Shown: piece by piece, positions 26,515-34,036 of the stretch
How positions within the stretch are numbered: position 1 is the stretch's first letter
Layout: each line of letters starts with the position of its first letter
From: an uncultured Holophagaceae bacterium
GTDB taxonomy: Bacteria > Acidobacteriota > Holophagae > Holophagales > Holophagaceae
Assembly (NCBI GenBank): GCA_903839205.1
Contig: CAIMBM010000054.1
Span: 1 to 37,090, forward strand
Length of the DNA stretch: 37,090 bases
Direction of reading: 5' to 3'
Position numbers and translations under genes: made by a program
Notes under the pieces: generated by a model
Databases searched by the model: none
What the model saw: only the letters and a program-made list of their open reading frames with translations
What the model was told of the DNA's origin: nothing

Positions 26515-27709
26515 TACCGATGGGCCTGATCTCTCCGGGTTCGATCCGGACAATGCTCATGAATCCGCAAGCCTACGGTCTTCCTGGTTCCCGCTGGCCA
26601 AGAATTGGCGGGTCCTCGGAGCCTGCTATTCCGTCTGGGTCCTCCTCATCCTGCAGGAGCATTGGACCCTTCATCGCCTTGGATCAGGTTGGATTTGGGC
26701 CAGCGCCCTCTCATCCCCACTCACCCACATCGGCGCCTTTGCCTTTCTGGCCCCCCTGCCCTGGATCCTGCCCCGACGACTTTCTTCGCCCTGGCGATTC
26801 ATCCTGGGGTTCACCCTTTCAGGGTTGGTTTGTGGATTAGTTGCAGCCTCTCTCCCCCTCCTTGATGCCTGGATACTCGCTCATGGAACTCTTCAGTTCA
26901 ATCTGGGTAGAATCTTGCGCCTCTACACCTCCCTGGTGGGTCCGGCCATGATGGTCGTGGGGGGACTGGTCGCAGCAAGGGCTCATACCGAAGAACTCCG
27001 GGAGGCCTTCGAAGCCGAGGCCCAGGTGGCCAAGAACCGCCTCCTCCAGAGCCAGATCCACCCCCACGTGCTGTTCAATGCGCTCAACGGCCTGGCGGAA
27101 CTCGTCTATAAGAACCCCAAGGCGGCCGAGCGCGCCATCCGGCATCTCTCGGACCTGCTCCGGCGTATCATGCGCGCTTCCGAGTACATGCGGCTGCCCC
27201 TCGGAGAAGAGCGCAAGATCATTTCGGACTTCCTGGCCCTGGAAGCCATCCGCCTGGAGAACCGGCTCCGGGTGGTCTGGGAGTGGGATGAGGATCTGGA
27301 CTCGATCGAAGTGCCCCCCCTGCTCCTCCAGCCCCTGGTGGAAAACGCCATCAAGCACGGCATCGCCCCCAGCATTCCCGGCGGCGACCTCGTGCTCCGC
27401 GCCCGGGCCCAGGGTGGGGCGATCTACCTGGAGGTCTGGAACTCCGGGGCGCCCTTCCATGACAGCGAGGCCGGAAATGGCCTGGGGGTGAGGAACCTGC
27501 GCTCGCGCCTGTCGCTGCATTTCGGCGCCGGGGCCAGCTTCTCGGTCGGTCCCTCCGGCCAGGGCACGCTGGCCTGCATTCGGCTGGAGGCGATCCAAGT
27601 AGAATACGTTCATGAAACGTCTGAACGCCTTGGTGGTCGACGACGAACCGCTGGCAAGGGAGCGGCTGTCGCGGCTACTCCAGGAAGCGGAATGCACAGT
27701 TATCGGTGA
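26504..27709 (+). CDS. LytS/AlgZ-type membrane histidine kinase
   Basis: This kinase of about 401 residues has four predicted membrane helices (near residues 37-53, 62-88, 98-124 and 140-159) and a His_kinase domain. The phospho-acceptor box is QIHPHVLFNALNG, with the receiving histidine near 188. A HATPase module follows with LVENAIKHGIAP as the N-box and GLGVRNLRSRL as the G-box. No separate ligand domain exists, so sensing must involve the membrane part. The start is uncertain: the frame has no ATG. TTG at 26504 overlaps the peptide gene stop; GTG at 26471 or 26438 would extend into the peptide gene as low complexity. The end overlaps the response regulator by 98 bases, so expression is coupled. 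Confidence 0.85.
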   Translation: MVSNTDGPDLSGFDPDNAHESASLRSSWFPLAKNWRVLGACYSVWVLLILQEHWTLHRLGSGWIWASALSSPLTHIGAFAFLAPLPWILPRRLSSPWRFILGFTLSGLVCGLVAASLPLLDAWILAHGTLQFNLGRILRLYTSLVGPAMMVVGGLVAARAHTEELREAFEAEAQVAKNRLLQSQIHPHVLFNALNGLAELVYKNPKAAERAIRHLSDLLRRIMRASEYMRLPLGEERKIISDFLALEAIRLENRLRVVWEWDEDLDSIEVPPLLLQPLVENAIKHGIAPSIPGGDLVLRARAQGGAIYLEVWNSGAPFHDSEAGNGLGVRNLRSRLSLHFGAGASFSVGPSGQGTLACIRLEAIQVEYVHETSERLGGRRRTAGKGAAVAATPGSGMHSYR

Positions 27710-28352
27710 GCTCGGGGATGGCCTGGCGCTGCTCCACTGGCTGAGCCAGCCCCATGATGTGGACGTGATCTTCCTGGACATCCAGATGCCCGGCCCCAAC
27801 GGGATGGAGGTGCTGGCGGAGGTCCCCAACTGTCCGCCGGTGGTCTTCGTGACTGCCCACGCCACCTATGCAGTCCGCGCCTTCGAACTCGCCGCCGTGG
27901 ACTACCTGTTGAAGCCCGTGTTCGAGGACAGGCTTGGAAAGTGCCTGCAGCGGTTGCGCAACCATCTGATCCGCCCCCTCAGCCCCTCGGAGCTGAAGGC
28001 GCTGCTCCCGCCACCCGCGCGCTTTCCCATCCGGGCCGGCGACGGGGAGATCTTCATGGAGCTGGAACTGGTCACCCACTTCGAACTGGAGCATGAGCGT
28101 GTGTGGGCCTGTCGGGGTCTCAACCGGTACGTCACCCGCTGGACCGCCCTCTCGGAAGTGGAAGAGGCCTTCCCCGACGACGGCATGCTGCGGATCCAGC
28201 GCCATCTGCTCCTCAGGCCCCAGATGGTCAAGGGGGTCCGTCCCACCACGGTCGGGCGAATCAAGGTGCTGATCGCTCCCAAGGTGGAACTCACCGTGAG
28301 CCGCGCCATGACGCCCCGCACGAGGGAGTGCATCCGGACCGGGACCGTCTGA
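27612..28352 (+). CDS. LytTR-family response regulator
   Basis: This 246-residue regulator is the partner of the kinase just upstream. The receiver domain (about 1-120) has the acidic pair D10/D11, the phosphorylation site D56 in IFLDIQMPGPNG, the switch Thr in FVTAH and the lysine in DYLLKP. The C-terminal LytTR DNA-binding domain (about 135-240) shows VWACRGLNRYVTRWTALSEV, LRIQRHLLLRP and the ending VELTVSRAMTPR, as in AgrA/LytR proteins. LytTR domains bind direct repeats about 21-22 bp apart, and such repeats occur before the small peptide gene. The regulator probably controls the peptide and dehydratase genes and perhaps its own operon; this last step is inference. Confidence 0.93.
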   Translation: MKRLNALVVDDEPLARERLSRLLQEAECTVIGELGDGLALLHWLSQPHDVDVIFLDIQMPGPNGMEVLAEVPNCPPVVFVTAHATYAVRAFELAAVDYLLKPVFEDRLGKCLQRLRNHLIRPLSPSELKALLPPPARFPIRAGDGEIFMELELVTHFELEHERVWACRGLNRYVTRWTALSEVEEAFPDDGMLRIQRHLLLRPQMVKGVRPTTVGRIKVLIAPKVELTVSRAMTPRTRECIRTGTV

Positions 28353-28354
28353 GG

Positions 28355-28380
28355 CGGGCCCCCGACCGCTGGGGGGCCCG
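28355..28380 (+). terminator. GC-rich hairpin after the LytTR regulator gene
   Basis: CGGGCCCCC pairs perfectly with GGGGGCCCG over nine bases, with an eight-base loop, starting two bases after the regulator stop codon. A U-tract is missing, as in the hairpin after hisC. It probably marks the end of the peptide-kinase-regulator transcript. Confidence 0.65.
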
Positions 28381-28577
28381 ACATCGCCCTTCCCGGGGTA
28401 GGTCCCTTCAGGGGCCTGAGCGCGAATTCCTGGCAGCCCCTCTCCCGTTCGGAGGCGGGGAAAGCACCATTCGGCGGAAAACGAATCCTGACACAGGGGC
28501 CGGAACTATGATCTGGAACCTCCTGGGATTGCACTTGCCCAGTTTGCATACGAGGCCTCGAGATCCGGGAGATGCCA

Positions 28578-29864
28578 ATGGTTACCAGTCGGTCCAGCCA
28601 TTTGTCCCGGCACGCCAAACCGCTTCACCATCCGGTTCAGTTCGGGCCCTGGAAATTCACAAGTCTCAGCGATTCCAAGTATCCGGAGACCCAGGCAGTG
28701 ATCAAAGACTTAACCACAAGGAGGCGCCTGGCGGAGAGGAGCAGACACCTCTCCTCGGCCCTTGACCAGGTGTTGGAGGCCATCGCCATCCTGGAGGCCA
28801 GGACGGGCGCCATCCTCTACGCGAATACGCATTTTTCCCGGCTGTTCGGAAATCCCAGCCACTGGTCTTCCGGCCAGACCTTCCTGGAACAGTTTGAGTG
28901 CCGGATCCTGGCCACCGCCCTTGAGCAGGCGCGCCTGGGCCGGGCCTGGACGGGCCGTTCCTTCCTGAATACTCAAGCGGGCAAACGGATCACCTTCGAG
29001 GGCACGGTCTCCCCGGAGCGCAACCCCGAAGGCACCGTCGAATCCCTGGTGGTGAGACTCCGGGACATCAGCCTTGAGGTGGAGAAGGACCACCACTTCC
29101 GCCAGGCCCAGAAGATGAATGCCCTCGGCGCTCTGGCGGGGGGCATGGCCCACGACTTCAACAACCTGGTCGGAGCCATTCTGGCAGCCGCCGAACTCAT
29201 CGAACGGCAGGTCGAACCGGATAGCCCCATCCAGAAGCGGCTGCAGGTCATCCAGCGGGTGGCCGGCCGGGCCAGGGACCTGAGCAAGCAGATCCTGAAC
29301 TTCAGCCGGCGTTCCGATGAGACATGGACCCCCTTCGACCTCACGGACCTCCTCTCCGAGGTGATCACCTTTCTGCAGACCACGCTCCCGAGGAACGTGG
29401 AGGTGCGGAGTGACCTGGCCAAGGGAATCCGGATCCTCGGGGATCCTTCCCAGCTGCACCAGGCGATCATGAACCTGGGGATCAACGGGAGCCAGGCCAT
29501 GCAGCCGGCTGGTGGCGTCCTGTCCATCAGCCTCCAGCCCATGGAGGCCCTTCAGTCGGTGGTCGACCGCCCCTTCCAGGAGCCCTGCGTCCTGCTTAGC
29601 ATCGAGGACACGGGATGCGGCATGGACTCCCACACGCTGGAAAGGATCTTCGAGCCCTTCTTCACCACCAAGGAGGCGGGCCAGGGGACGGGCCTCGGTC
29701 TTTCGGTGGTGAACGGCATCGTTCAGGGGCATGGGGGAAACCTGCAGGTTTCCAGCCAGTTGGGGAAGGGGAGCTCCTTCAAGATCTGCCTTCCGACCCA
29801 CCAGGATCTGCCCATGAGGCTGGATCTGGACAGCCCGCCCTTGAACGCCAGCAGCAATTTCTGA
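28578..29864 (+). CDS. orphan PAS sensor histidine kinase (NtrB-like)
   Basis: This soluble kinase of about 428 residues lacks membrane helices. The first 55 residues are unassigned. A PAS domain (about 60-165, with LDQVLEAIAILEARTGAILYA, cited in part) is followed by the dimerisation helix with the phospho-acceptor GALAGGMAHDFNNLVGA. A complete HATPase has DTGCGMDSH, FEPFFTTKEAGQGTGLGL and GKGSSFKICLP. The AHDFNN form of the H-box is typical of NtrB-like/hybrid kinases. I took the ATG at 28578, six bases after GGGAG, over the ATG two codons earlier. No response regulator adjoins it: the LytTR regulator upstream already has its own kinase and is separated by a hairpin. Confidence 0.9.
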   Translation: MVTSRSSHLSRHAKPLHHPVQFGPWKFTSLSDSKYPETQAVIKDLTTRRRLAERSRHLSSALDQVLEAIAILEARTGAILYANTHFSRLFGNPSHWSSGQTFLEQFECRILATALEQARLGRAWTGRSFLNTQAGKRITFEGTVSPERNPEGTVESLVVRLRDISLEVEKDHHFRQAQKMNALGALAGGMAHDFNNLVGAILAAAELIERQVEPDSPIQKRLQVIQRVAGRARDLSKQILNFSRRSDETWTPFDLTDLLSEVITFLQTTLPRNVEVRSDLAKGIRILGDPSQLHQAIMNLGINGSQAMQPAGGVLSISLQPMEALQSVVDRPFQEPCVLLSIEDTGCGMDSHTLERIFEPFFTTKEAGQGTGLGLSVVNGIVQGHGGNLQVSSQLGKGSSFKICLPTHQDLPMRLDLDSPPLNASSNF

Positions 29865-30001
29865 CCCCTTCGACGGCTGGGCCCGCCTGATCCGTGGCCA
29901 CCGGCCCCGGGAGCGCGGACACTGCCCGCTCCCACCCTGGAGGAATGGCTTGAGCCACCTGGGTGGCCAGGCTCATGCTCGGGACCAGCAGTGGAGGCTC
30001 C

Positions 30002-30448
30002 ATGCGCAGGTTCGCCGTCCTCATCGTGGCCTTGCCACTCCTTTCCCAGACAGCCAAGCCTCCCGCTCCGGCCGTGGCCTGGACCTACGAGACGCCCCAG
30101 GGGTTCCACCTGCTGGAGCCTGCCTACCGGTTTCCGACCCAGATCAAGCAGGCCCTGATCCAATGCGTCCAGCCCACGCCCGCCCTCTGCCGGGAGTACC
30201 AGGCGGTCTTCCTGGACAAGCGAAAGTTCTCGACCTGGCTGAAAGGGGTCCTCCTCAACTACAGGTCCGGGCGGATCCAGGCGGCCAAGGCTGCGGGGAA
30301 GGTTTATTCCAGCGACCCATCGAAGACGACCGACGACGGCGGAAGCTTGTACAGCACCGCCAGCCGGCCCAGGAAGGCAGATGAGCTGGAATCCATCGAC
30401 CGCTACCTGGACATCCTGAAGATCTGGGAGGAGGCGTCAGGACGTTGA
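30002..30448 (+). CDS. small exported protein of unknown function
   Basis: The 148-residue product starts at an ATG with GGAGG five bases upstream. A signal peptide (MRRFAVLIVALPLLSQ) is followed by a globular part with TYETPQGFHLLEPAYRF, a pair of cysteines (in IQCVQ and ALCREY) that could form a disulfide, and a charged helical end. I recognise no family. It stands alone, 137 bases after the orphan kinase gene. A 7-bp inverted repeat with an 11-base loop (29909-29933, GGGAGCG/CGCTCCC) in between may end the kinase transcript. Confidence 0.75.
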   Translation: MRRFAVLIVALPLLSQTAKPPAPAVAWTYETPQGFHLLEPAYRFPTQIKQALIQCVQPTPALCREYQAVFLDKRKFSTWLKGVLLNYRSGRIQAAKAAGKVYSSDPSKTTDDGGSLYSTASRPRKADELESIDRYLDILKIWEEASGR

Positions 30449-30565
30449 CGTGGCCGTCCCGGGTGACGCCATGCCGGCGCCGCTGTGCAAGGGGGTATAT
30501 TGGGATCCGGCCAGAAACTGGCATCCCATCCACCCGCCGCCCTGCGGCCTGCCCCTGGAGATTGC

Positions 30566-30895
30566 ATGGACCGAATTCGAACGAGGGTCTTGTCGATCAT
30601 CTGCTGTCTGGCCCTGGCCGGATGCGTCAAGCCCGTGGACTGCAACGCCGTGAGTGGACTGAACGTGGGCACCTCCACCATCCAGGACGCCAGTGCCCTC
30701 CTGGGCCAGCCCAGCAGCCGCAACTTGGGCGATGGCGGCACCTCGATCCTCCGGTGGGACGCCACGACGCATGTGTACACCGGTGGCGGATCCTCCACCG
30801 TCATCCAGCTCACCTTCGGGAAAGATGGAAAGCTCCTGGACAAGAGCTGCAAGACCACGATCACGCCGCCACTGGTCCGGGAACCGGCCGCCTGA
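30566..30895 (+). CDS. small lipoprotein, possibly BamE/SmpA-like
   Basis: The 109-residue product has a clear lipoprotein signal (MDRIRTRVLSIICCLALAGC) and the start is preceded by CTGGAG. The mature part reads GLNVGTSTIQDASALLGQPS and then ILRWDATTHVYTGGGSSTV and LTFGKDGKLLDKSC. This resembles the fold of BamE/SmpA-type small outer-membrane lipoproteins (helix pair, then a three-strand sheet with a 'G.s...v...lG.P' pattern). That likeness is weak and based on pattern only. Two cysteines of the mature protein could form a disulfide. It follows the preceding small exported protein gene by about 117 bases. Confidence 0.78.
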   Translation: MDRIRTRVLSIICCLALAGCVKPVDCNAVSGLNVGTSTIQDASALLGQPSSRNLGDGGTSILRWDATTHVYTGGGSSTVIQLTFGKDGKLLDKSCKTTITPPLVREPAA

Positions 30896-31044
30896 GCCGT
30901 CGGCTTCAGGGGCCTGCCCCTCCAGGCCGAGCGGGCGGCAGACCAGCCTGAGCGGCTGCGAGCTGGACCGGCGGGAGCCGGGGACTGCCTTCAAGCTGGG
31001 CCTTGCGGCTGCCCTGCCCCGGACTCCGCTGGTCCTGACCGGGG

Positions 31045-32274
31045 CTAGAGGCCCAATACCCTGGGCAGGCGCGGGCTGGAGATGAGGTCCACGAAGATCG
31101 CCCAGCGCCGCGCTGGATCCGCAACTGTCCCCCCCTGCCGCTCGACCCAGTCCCGCACCAGCTGTTCGCCCAGGTTGTAGTTGATGACGTAGCTGCGGTA
31201 GGTATCGATGAAGCGCAGTCGCTGGGCGGCCTGGGCCCCGGTGCGAAGGGAGTAGCGGACCAGGAAGGCCTCGGCTGCGGCACGATCGAGCCCCCCGTCA
31301 AGGTAGCCGCGGGCGGCCTCGTTGTCGGCGAAGGCCAGCACCTTCATTTCGGCCTGCACCAGCGCCCAAGGTTCCGCCTCCGCCGGATCCAGGCCCGCGA
31401 GCGGGAAGAGCACATCGCGCTCAAAGGCCAGTCGCTCCTCACCCGGGAAGGCGACTTCGATGCCGAAGTTGGCGGTGCCTTCGGCGATGAGGGACTGGGG
31501 CGAGAACAGCGGATAGACCGTGAACTCCACCCAGCCCCGGCCTCCGGGAGGGGCCTGGGCGATGCGCTGCTCCAACAGGGCGTTGTAGACGTGGTGGCCC
31601 GGATAGCCTTCGTGGGCCGCCAGGTCCAGGGCCCGGTCGATGCTGATGGGCTGGTCCAGGTTCACCTGGATCACCGAGGTCCCTTGACCCTGGTACCAGT
31701 TGTAGGCGGACCAGGGTTTGTCCCTGACGTACTCCACACGGAAGTGGTCGGAGGCCGGCAGCAGGACATGGCGGCGGGTGCGCTCGCGGGCCTCCGCGAT
31801 GGCCGCCTGGAAGACGGCGTCCACCCGATGGGCCGGGACCAGGGCCCGCTCCCGGGCCCGCTGGTAGCGCTCCTGCACGGAGCCGGGGCCCTCGAGCAGC
31901 TGGTCCAGCCGCGCCAGGGCCGCGTCGAAAGTGCCCTCCGGCACCCGGGATGGCCGCACCTGGTAGAGCGCCTCGGCCTCATCCTCGAAGCTGAAACGGC
32001 GCCCCTGCAGCCTGGCCAGATGGGCCACCACGGCCCCCAGCTGCCCCATGAGGTAGTCGCGCCGCAGGGTCTCGTCGGCCGGGACCTCCCAGGCGGCGAC
32101 CCCCTCCAGAAGCCCGCGTGCCTCGGCTGCCAAGGCATCCAGGGGGCGGGGGTCCCCGGCCTCCGCTGCGGCTCTCCAGTCCGGGGGCCCGGAGTAGGCG
32201 TCCACGAAATTGGCATCGTGGCGACCGACCGCCAGCACCAGCTTCACGTAGTTCGAGGCCCAGTCTGTGTGCAC
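31045..32274 (-). CDS. cytoplasmic DUF885-like metallohydrolase
   Basis: This 409-residue protein has the HEGYPGHH motif (residues 221-228), the characteristic zinc-peptidase-like signature of the DUF885 family. A downstream glutamate in LIAEGTANFG (about 264) may be the third metal ligand. The common family size is 550-600 residues with an export signal; this copy is shorter and has no signal peptide, so it should stay in the cytoplasm. It starts at GTG 32274, with AGGAAG six bases upstream. Family members are annotated as peptidases or hydrolases without a firm substrate. It is transcribed away from the porin gene, across about 345 bases. Confidence 0.85.
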   Translation of the reverse strand: MHTDWASNYVKLVLAVGRHDANFVDAYSGPPDWRAAAEAGDPRPLDALAAEARGLLEGVAAWEVPADETLRRDYLMGQLGAVVAHLARLQGRRFSFEDEAEALYQVRPSRVPEGTFDAALARLDQLLEGPGSVQERYQRARERALVPAHRVDAVFQAAIAEARERTRRHVLLPASDHFRVEYVRDKPWSAYNWYQGQGTSVIQVNLDQPISIDRALDLAAHEGYPGHHVYNALLEQRIAQAPPGGRGWVEFTVYPLFSPQSLIAEGTANFGIEVAFPGEERLAFERDVLFPLAGLDPAEAEPWALVQAEMKVLAFADNEAARGYLDGGLDRAAAEAFLVRYSLRTGAQAAQRLRFIDTYRSYVINYNLGEQLVRDWVERQGGTVADPARRWAIFVDLISSPRLPRVLGL

Positions 32275-32358
32275 CAGCTTCTTCCTATCCGTTCTGATCT
32301 AGCGAAGGGTCATCAGGGAGATCTTCACCTGCCAGGGCGCCCGGCGCCATCCTCATAT

Positions 32359-32373
32359 AACAAATCGATTGTT
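32359..32373. promoter_or_regulatory. operator-like palindrome
   Basis: AACAAATCGATTGTT is an almost perfect dyad with AACAA and TTGTT arms around a TCGA-containing centre. It is about 85 bases upstream of the DUF885-like gene and about 95 bases before the porin -35 box. Such short AT-rich dyads are typical of TetR or MarR family operators, but no such regulator is encoded in the window. Confidence 0.4.
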
Positions 32374-32451
32374 CGGTCATGACGGACCCGAAGGTGTGAC
32401 CTTCGCCCCGGGAGGAGCGGCCTAAATGAATTCCGCCGGAATATCTTTCAT

Positions 32452-32480
32452 TTGTAATGATGACTTCGAGGTCCTACACT
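32452..32480 (+). promoter_or_regulatory. sigma-70-like promoter of the porin gene
   Basis: TTGTAA (-35, four of six consensus bases) and TACACT (-10, four of six) are separated by exactly 17 bases. The dyad TCATT-TGT-AATGA (32448-32460) and a larger interrupted dyad (32424-32453) overlap the -35 box, so a regulator could control access. Transcription would start near 32487, giving a leader of about 135 bases. Confidence 0.5.
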
Positions 32481-32620
32481 TCCCACCGAGAAATAACAGC
32501 CTCATCACGGTTCCACAATCAGGACCTGCCGTCTCCCCCCCGGCCACTCGTCTCGAGTGAGCTAAATTCCCCCAACCAAGCCACACGCAAGCGTGGCCAT
32601 CTGTGCAGGAGCTAGCCCAC

Positions 32621-33985
32621 ATGAACAGAAGCAGCCTCACCAAAAACGTACTGACAGCATCCCTCATGATGCTGCCGTTCACCCTGGTGGCGGGTGATGC
32701 GCCCGGCGTGTTCAAGGTCCCCGGGACCGACACCACCATGAAGATCTACGGCTTCGCCGAGCTCAACGGCACCTACGACATGGGCACCCACAACTCCGAC
32801 ATCGACGACTTCGACTGGGCCTCCTTCCTCCCCACCCAGCCCTTTGACCATCCGGTCCCTGGTGTGCAGAGCGCGGCCACGAAGAACAACTCGCTGTACA
32901 TGACGGGCCGCACCTCCAGGCTCGGCTTCACCACCACCACCCCCAGCGACTTCGGCCCCATCACCATGGTGCTGGAAGGCGACTTCAACAGCCCCTCGCC
33001 CAGCAACTTCTCCTCGCCGACCACGACCAATGGCAACACCTTCCGCCTCCGCAAGGCCTACGGCCAGATCGGCGGCTTCCTCTTCGGCCAGACCTGGTCC
33101 ACCTTCTTCGACGGCGACTCCCTGCCTGACACCGTCGATTTCAACGCGGTCCCCTCGGCCTGCCTGGAGCGCATCCCCATGCTCCAGTACACCTTCAAGA
33201 CCGGCTCGAATTCCACCCTCGCCATCGCCGCCGAATTCCCCTTCGACCGCATGTTCCAGGGCAACTCGGGCCATGTGGTCTCCCAGGATGCCGGTGAAGG
33301 GTATGCCGGCGATTCCTACCAGGACGTCCCCGACCTGCACGCCAACTGGACCTACAGCGACAACTGGGGCCATGTCTCCGCCCGCGGCGTCATGCTCAGC
33401 TACAAGACCGGCGGGAACGAGGTCCTGGGCGCTGGCAACGCCATCGTCACCCAGCCCAGCCTCAGCGCCACCGGCTACGGCGCCGCGCTGTCCGGCCACT
33501 TCAACGTCGCGAAGGACACCTTCGTCTGGTCCGTGGAGGGTGGCAACGGCATCGGCCGCATGCTCTTCGGCGCCATCTTCCAGAGCGCCATCAATGATGG
33601 CCAGAAGATCGACATGTGGAAGGGTGTGGGCTGGCACCTGGGCTACACCCACGTGTGGGATTCCAAGTGGCGCAGCAACCTCGTCTACAGCCAGGTCAGC
33701 ATGTCCGATCCTGGTGCGTCCAATGGCATGACGCTCAACAAGTGGCTGCAGTCCTCGGCCAACCCGAACTACTGGGGCGCGGATGGTCAGCCCAACAAGA
33801 CCCTCCAGAACGCCATGATCAACACCTTCTACCAGATCTCCAAGACCGCTTCCTGCGGCGTGGAATACGCCTGGGGCACCCGCAAGACCTTTGAGACCTA
33901 CACGGCCGCAGGGGCCCTCGTCAACGACGGCAACACCGGCACCCAGAAGCGCATTAATTTCGTCTTCCACCTGAACTTCTTCTAG
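32621..33985 (+). CDS. DcaP-like outer membrane porin
   Basis: This 454-residue outer-membrane beta-barrel has a signal peptide (MNRSSLTKNVLTASLMMLPF, cleavage near ALVAG-like VAG). It then has the first strand MKIYGFAELNGTYDMG, the family segment GRTSRLGFTTTTPSDFGPI, and RKAYGQIGGFLFGQTWSTFFD. It ends in NFVFHLNFF, the aromatic C-terminal strand needed for barrel assembly. DcaP-type porins are trimeric channels that take up small organic anions such as dicarboxylates. The start has AGGAG nine bases upstream. The porin lies 51 bases before the binding protein gene, with no strong terminator, so it probably admits the substrate of the ABC system. Confidence 0.88.
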   Translation: MNRSSLTKNVLTASLMMLPFTLVAGDAPGVFKVPGTDTTMKIYGFAELNGTYDMGTHNSDIDDFDWASFLPTQPFDHPVPGVQSAATKNNSLYMTGRTSRLGFTTTTPSDFGPITMVLEGDFNSPSPSNFSSPTTTNGNTFRLRKAYGQIGGFLFGQTWSTFFDGDSLPDTVDFNAVPSACLERIPMLQYTFKTGSNSTLAIAAEFPFDRMFQGNSGHVVSQDAGEGYAGDSYQDVPDLHANWTYSDNWGHVSARGVMLSYKTGGNEVLGAGNAIVTQPSLSATGYGAALSGHFNVAKDTFVWSVEGGNGIGRMLFGAIFQSAINDGQKIDMWKGVGWHLGYTHVWDSKWRSNLVYSQVSMSDPGASNGMTLNKWLQSSANPNYWGADGQPNKTLQNAMINTFYQISKTASCGVEYAWGTRKTFETYTAAGALVNDGNTGTQKRINFVFHLNFF

Positions 33986-34036
33986 GTTGAAGTCATCCAA
34001 TCCGCATCACCTCATCCAACCTATTCAGGAGATTGC

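Larger units (their letters stand above)
32275..32620. other. AT-richer divergent region upstream of the porin gene
   Basis: This 346-base region has no gene. It is less GC-rich than its surroundings and holds two dyads (32359-32373 and 32424-32453) and a porin promoter (32452-32480), each listed or discussed separately. The 140 bases after the promoter form a long leader before the porin ATG. CACGCAAGCGTG at 32583-32594 forms a small stem near the ribosome site. Confidence 0.6.

Noticed and set aside
27605-27620. LytTR-like half-site TACGTTCAT and an ACGTT/AACGT dyad at the regulator start
   Set aside because: Fits the half-site pattern but has no second copy at 21-22 bp and lies inside the kinase coding end, so chance is likely.
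28524-28539. Possible sigma-54-type promoter before the orphan kinase (TGG and TTGC at matching spacing)
   Set aside because: Only the invariant GG and GC and a few further bases match; no enhancer-binding protein or upstream site is seen.
32612-34000. 462-codon minus-strand frame opposite the porin
   Set aside because: Gly/Val/Ala-rich shadow; the plus strand has a porin with signal peptide and barrel-type C-terminus.
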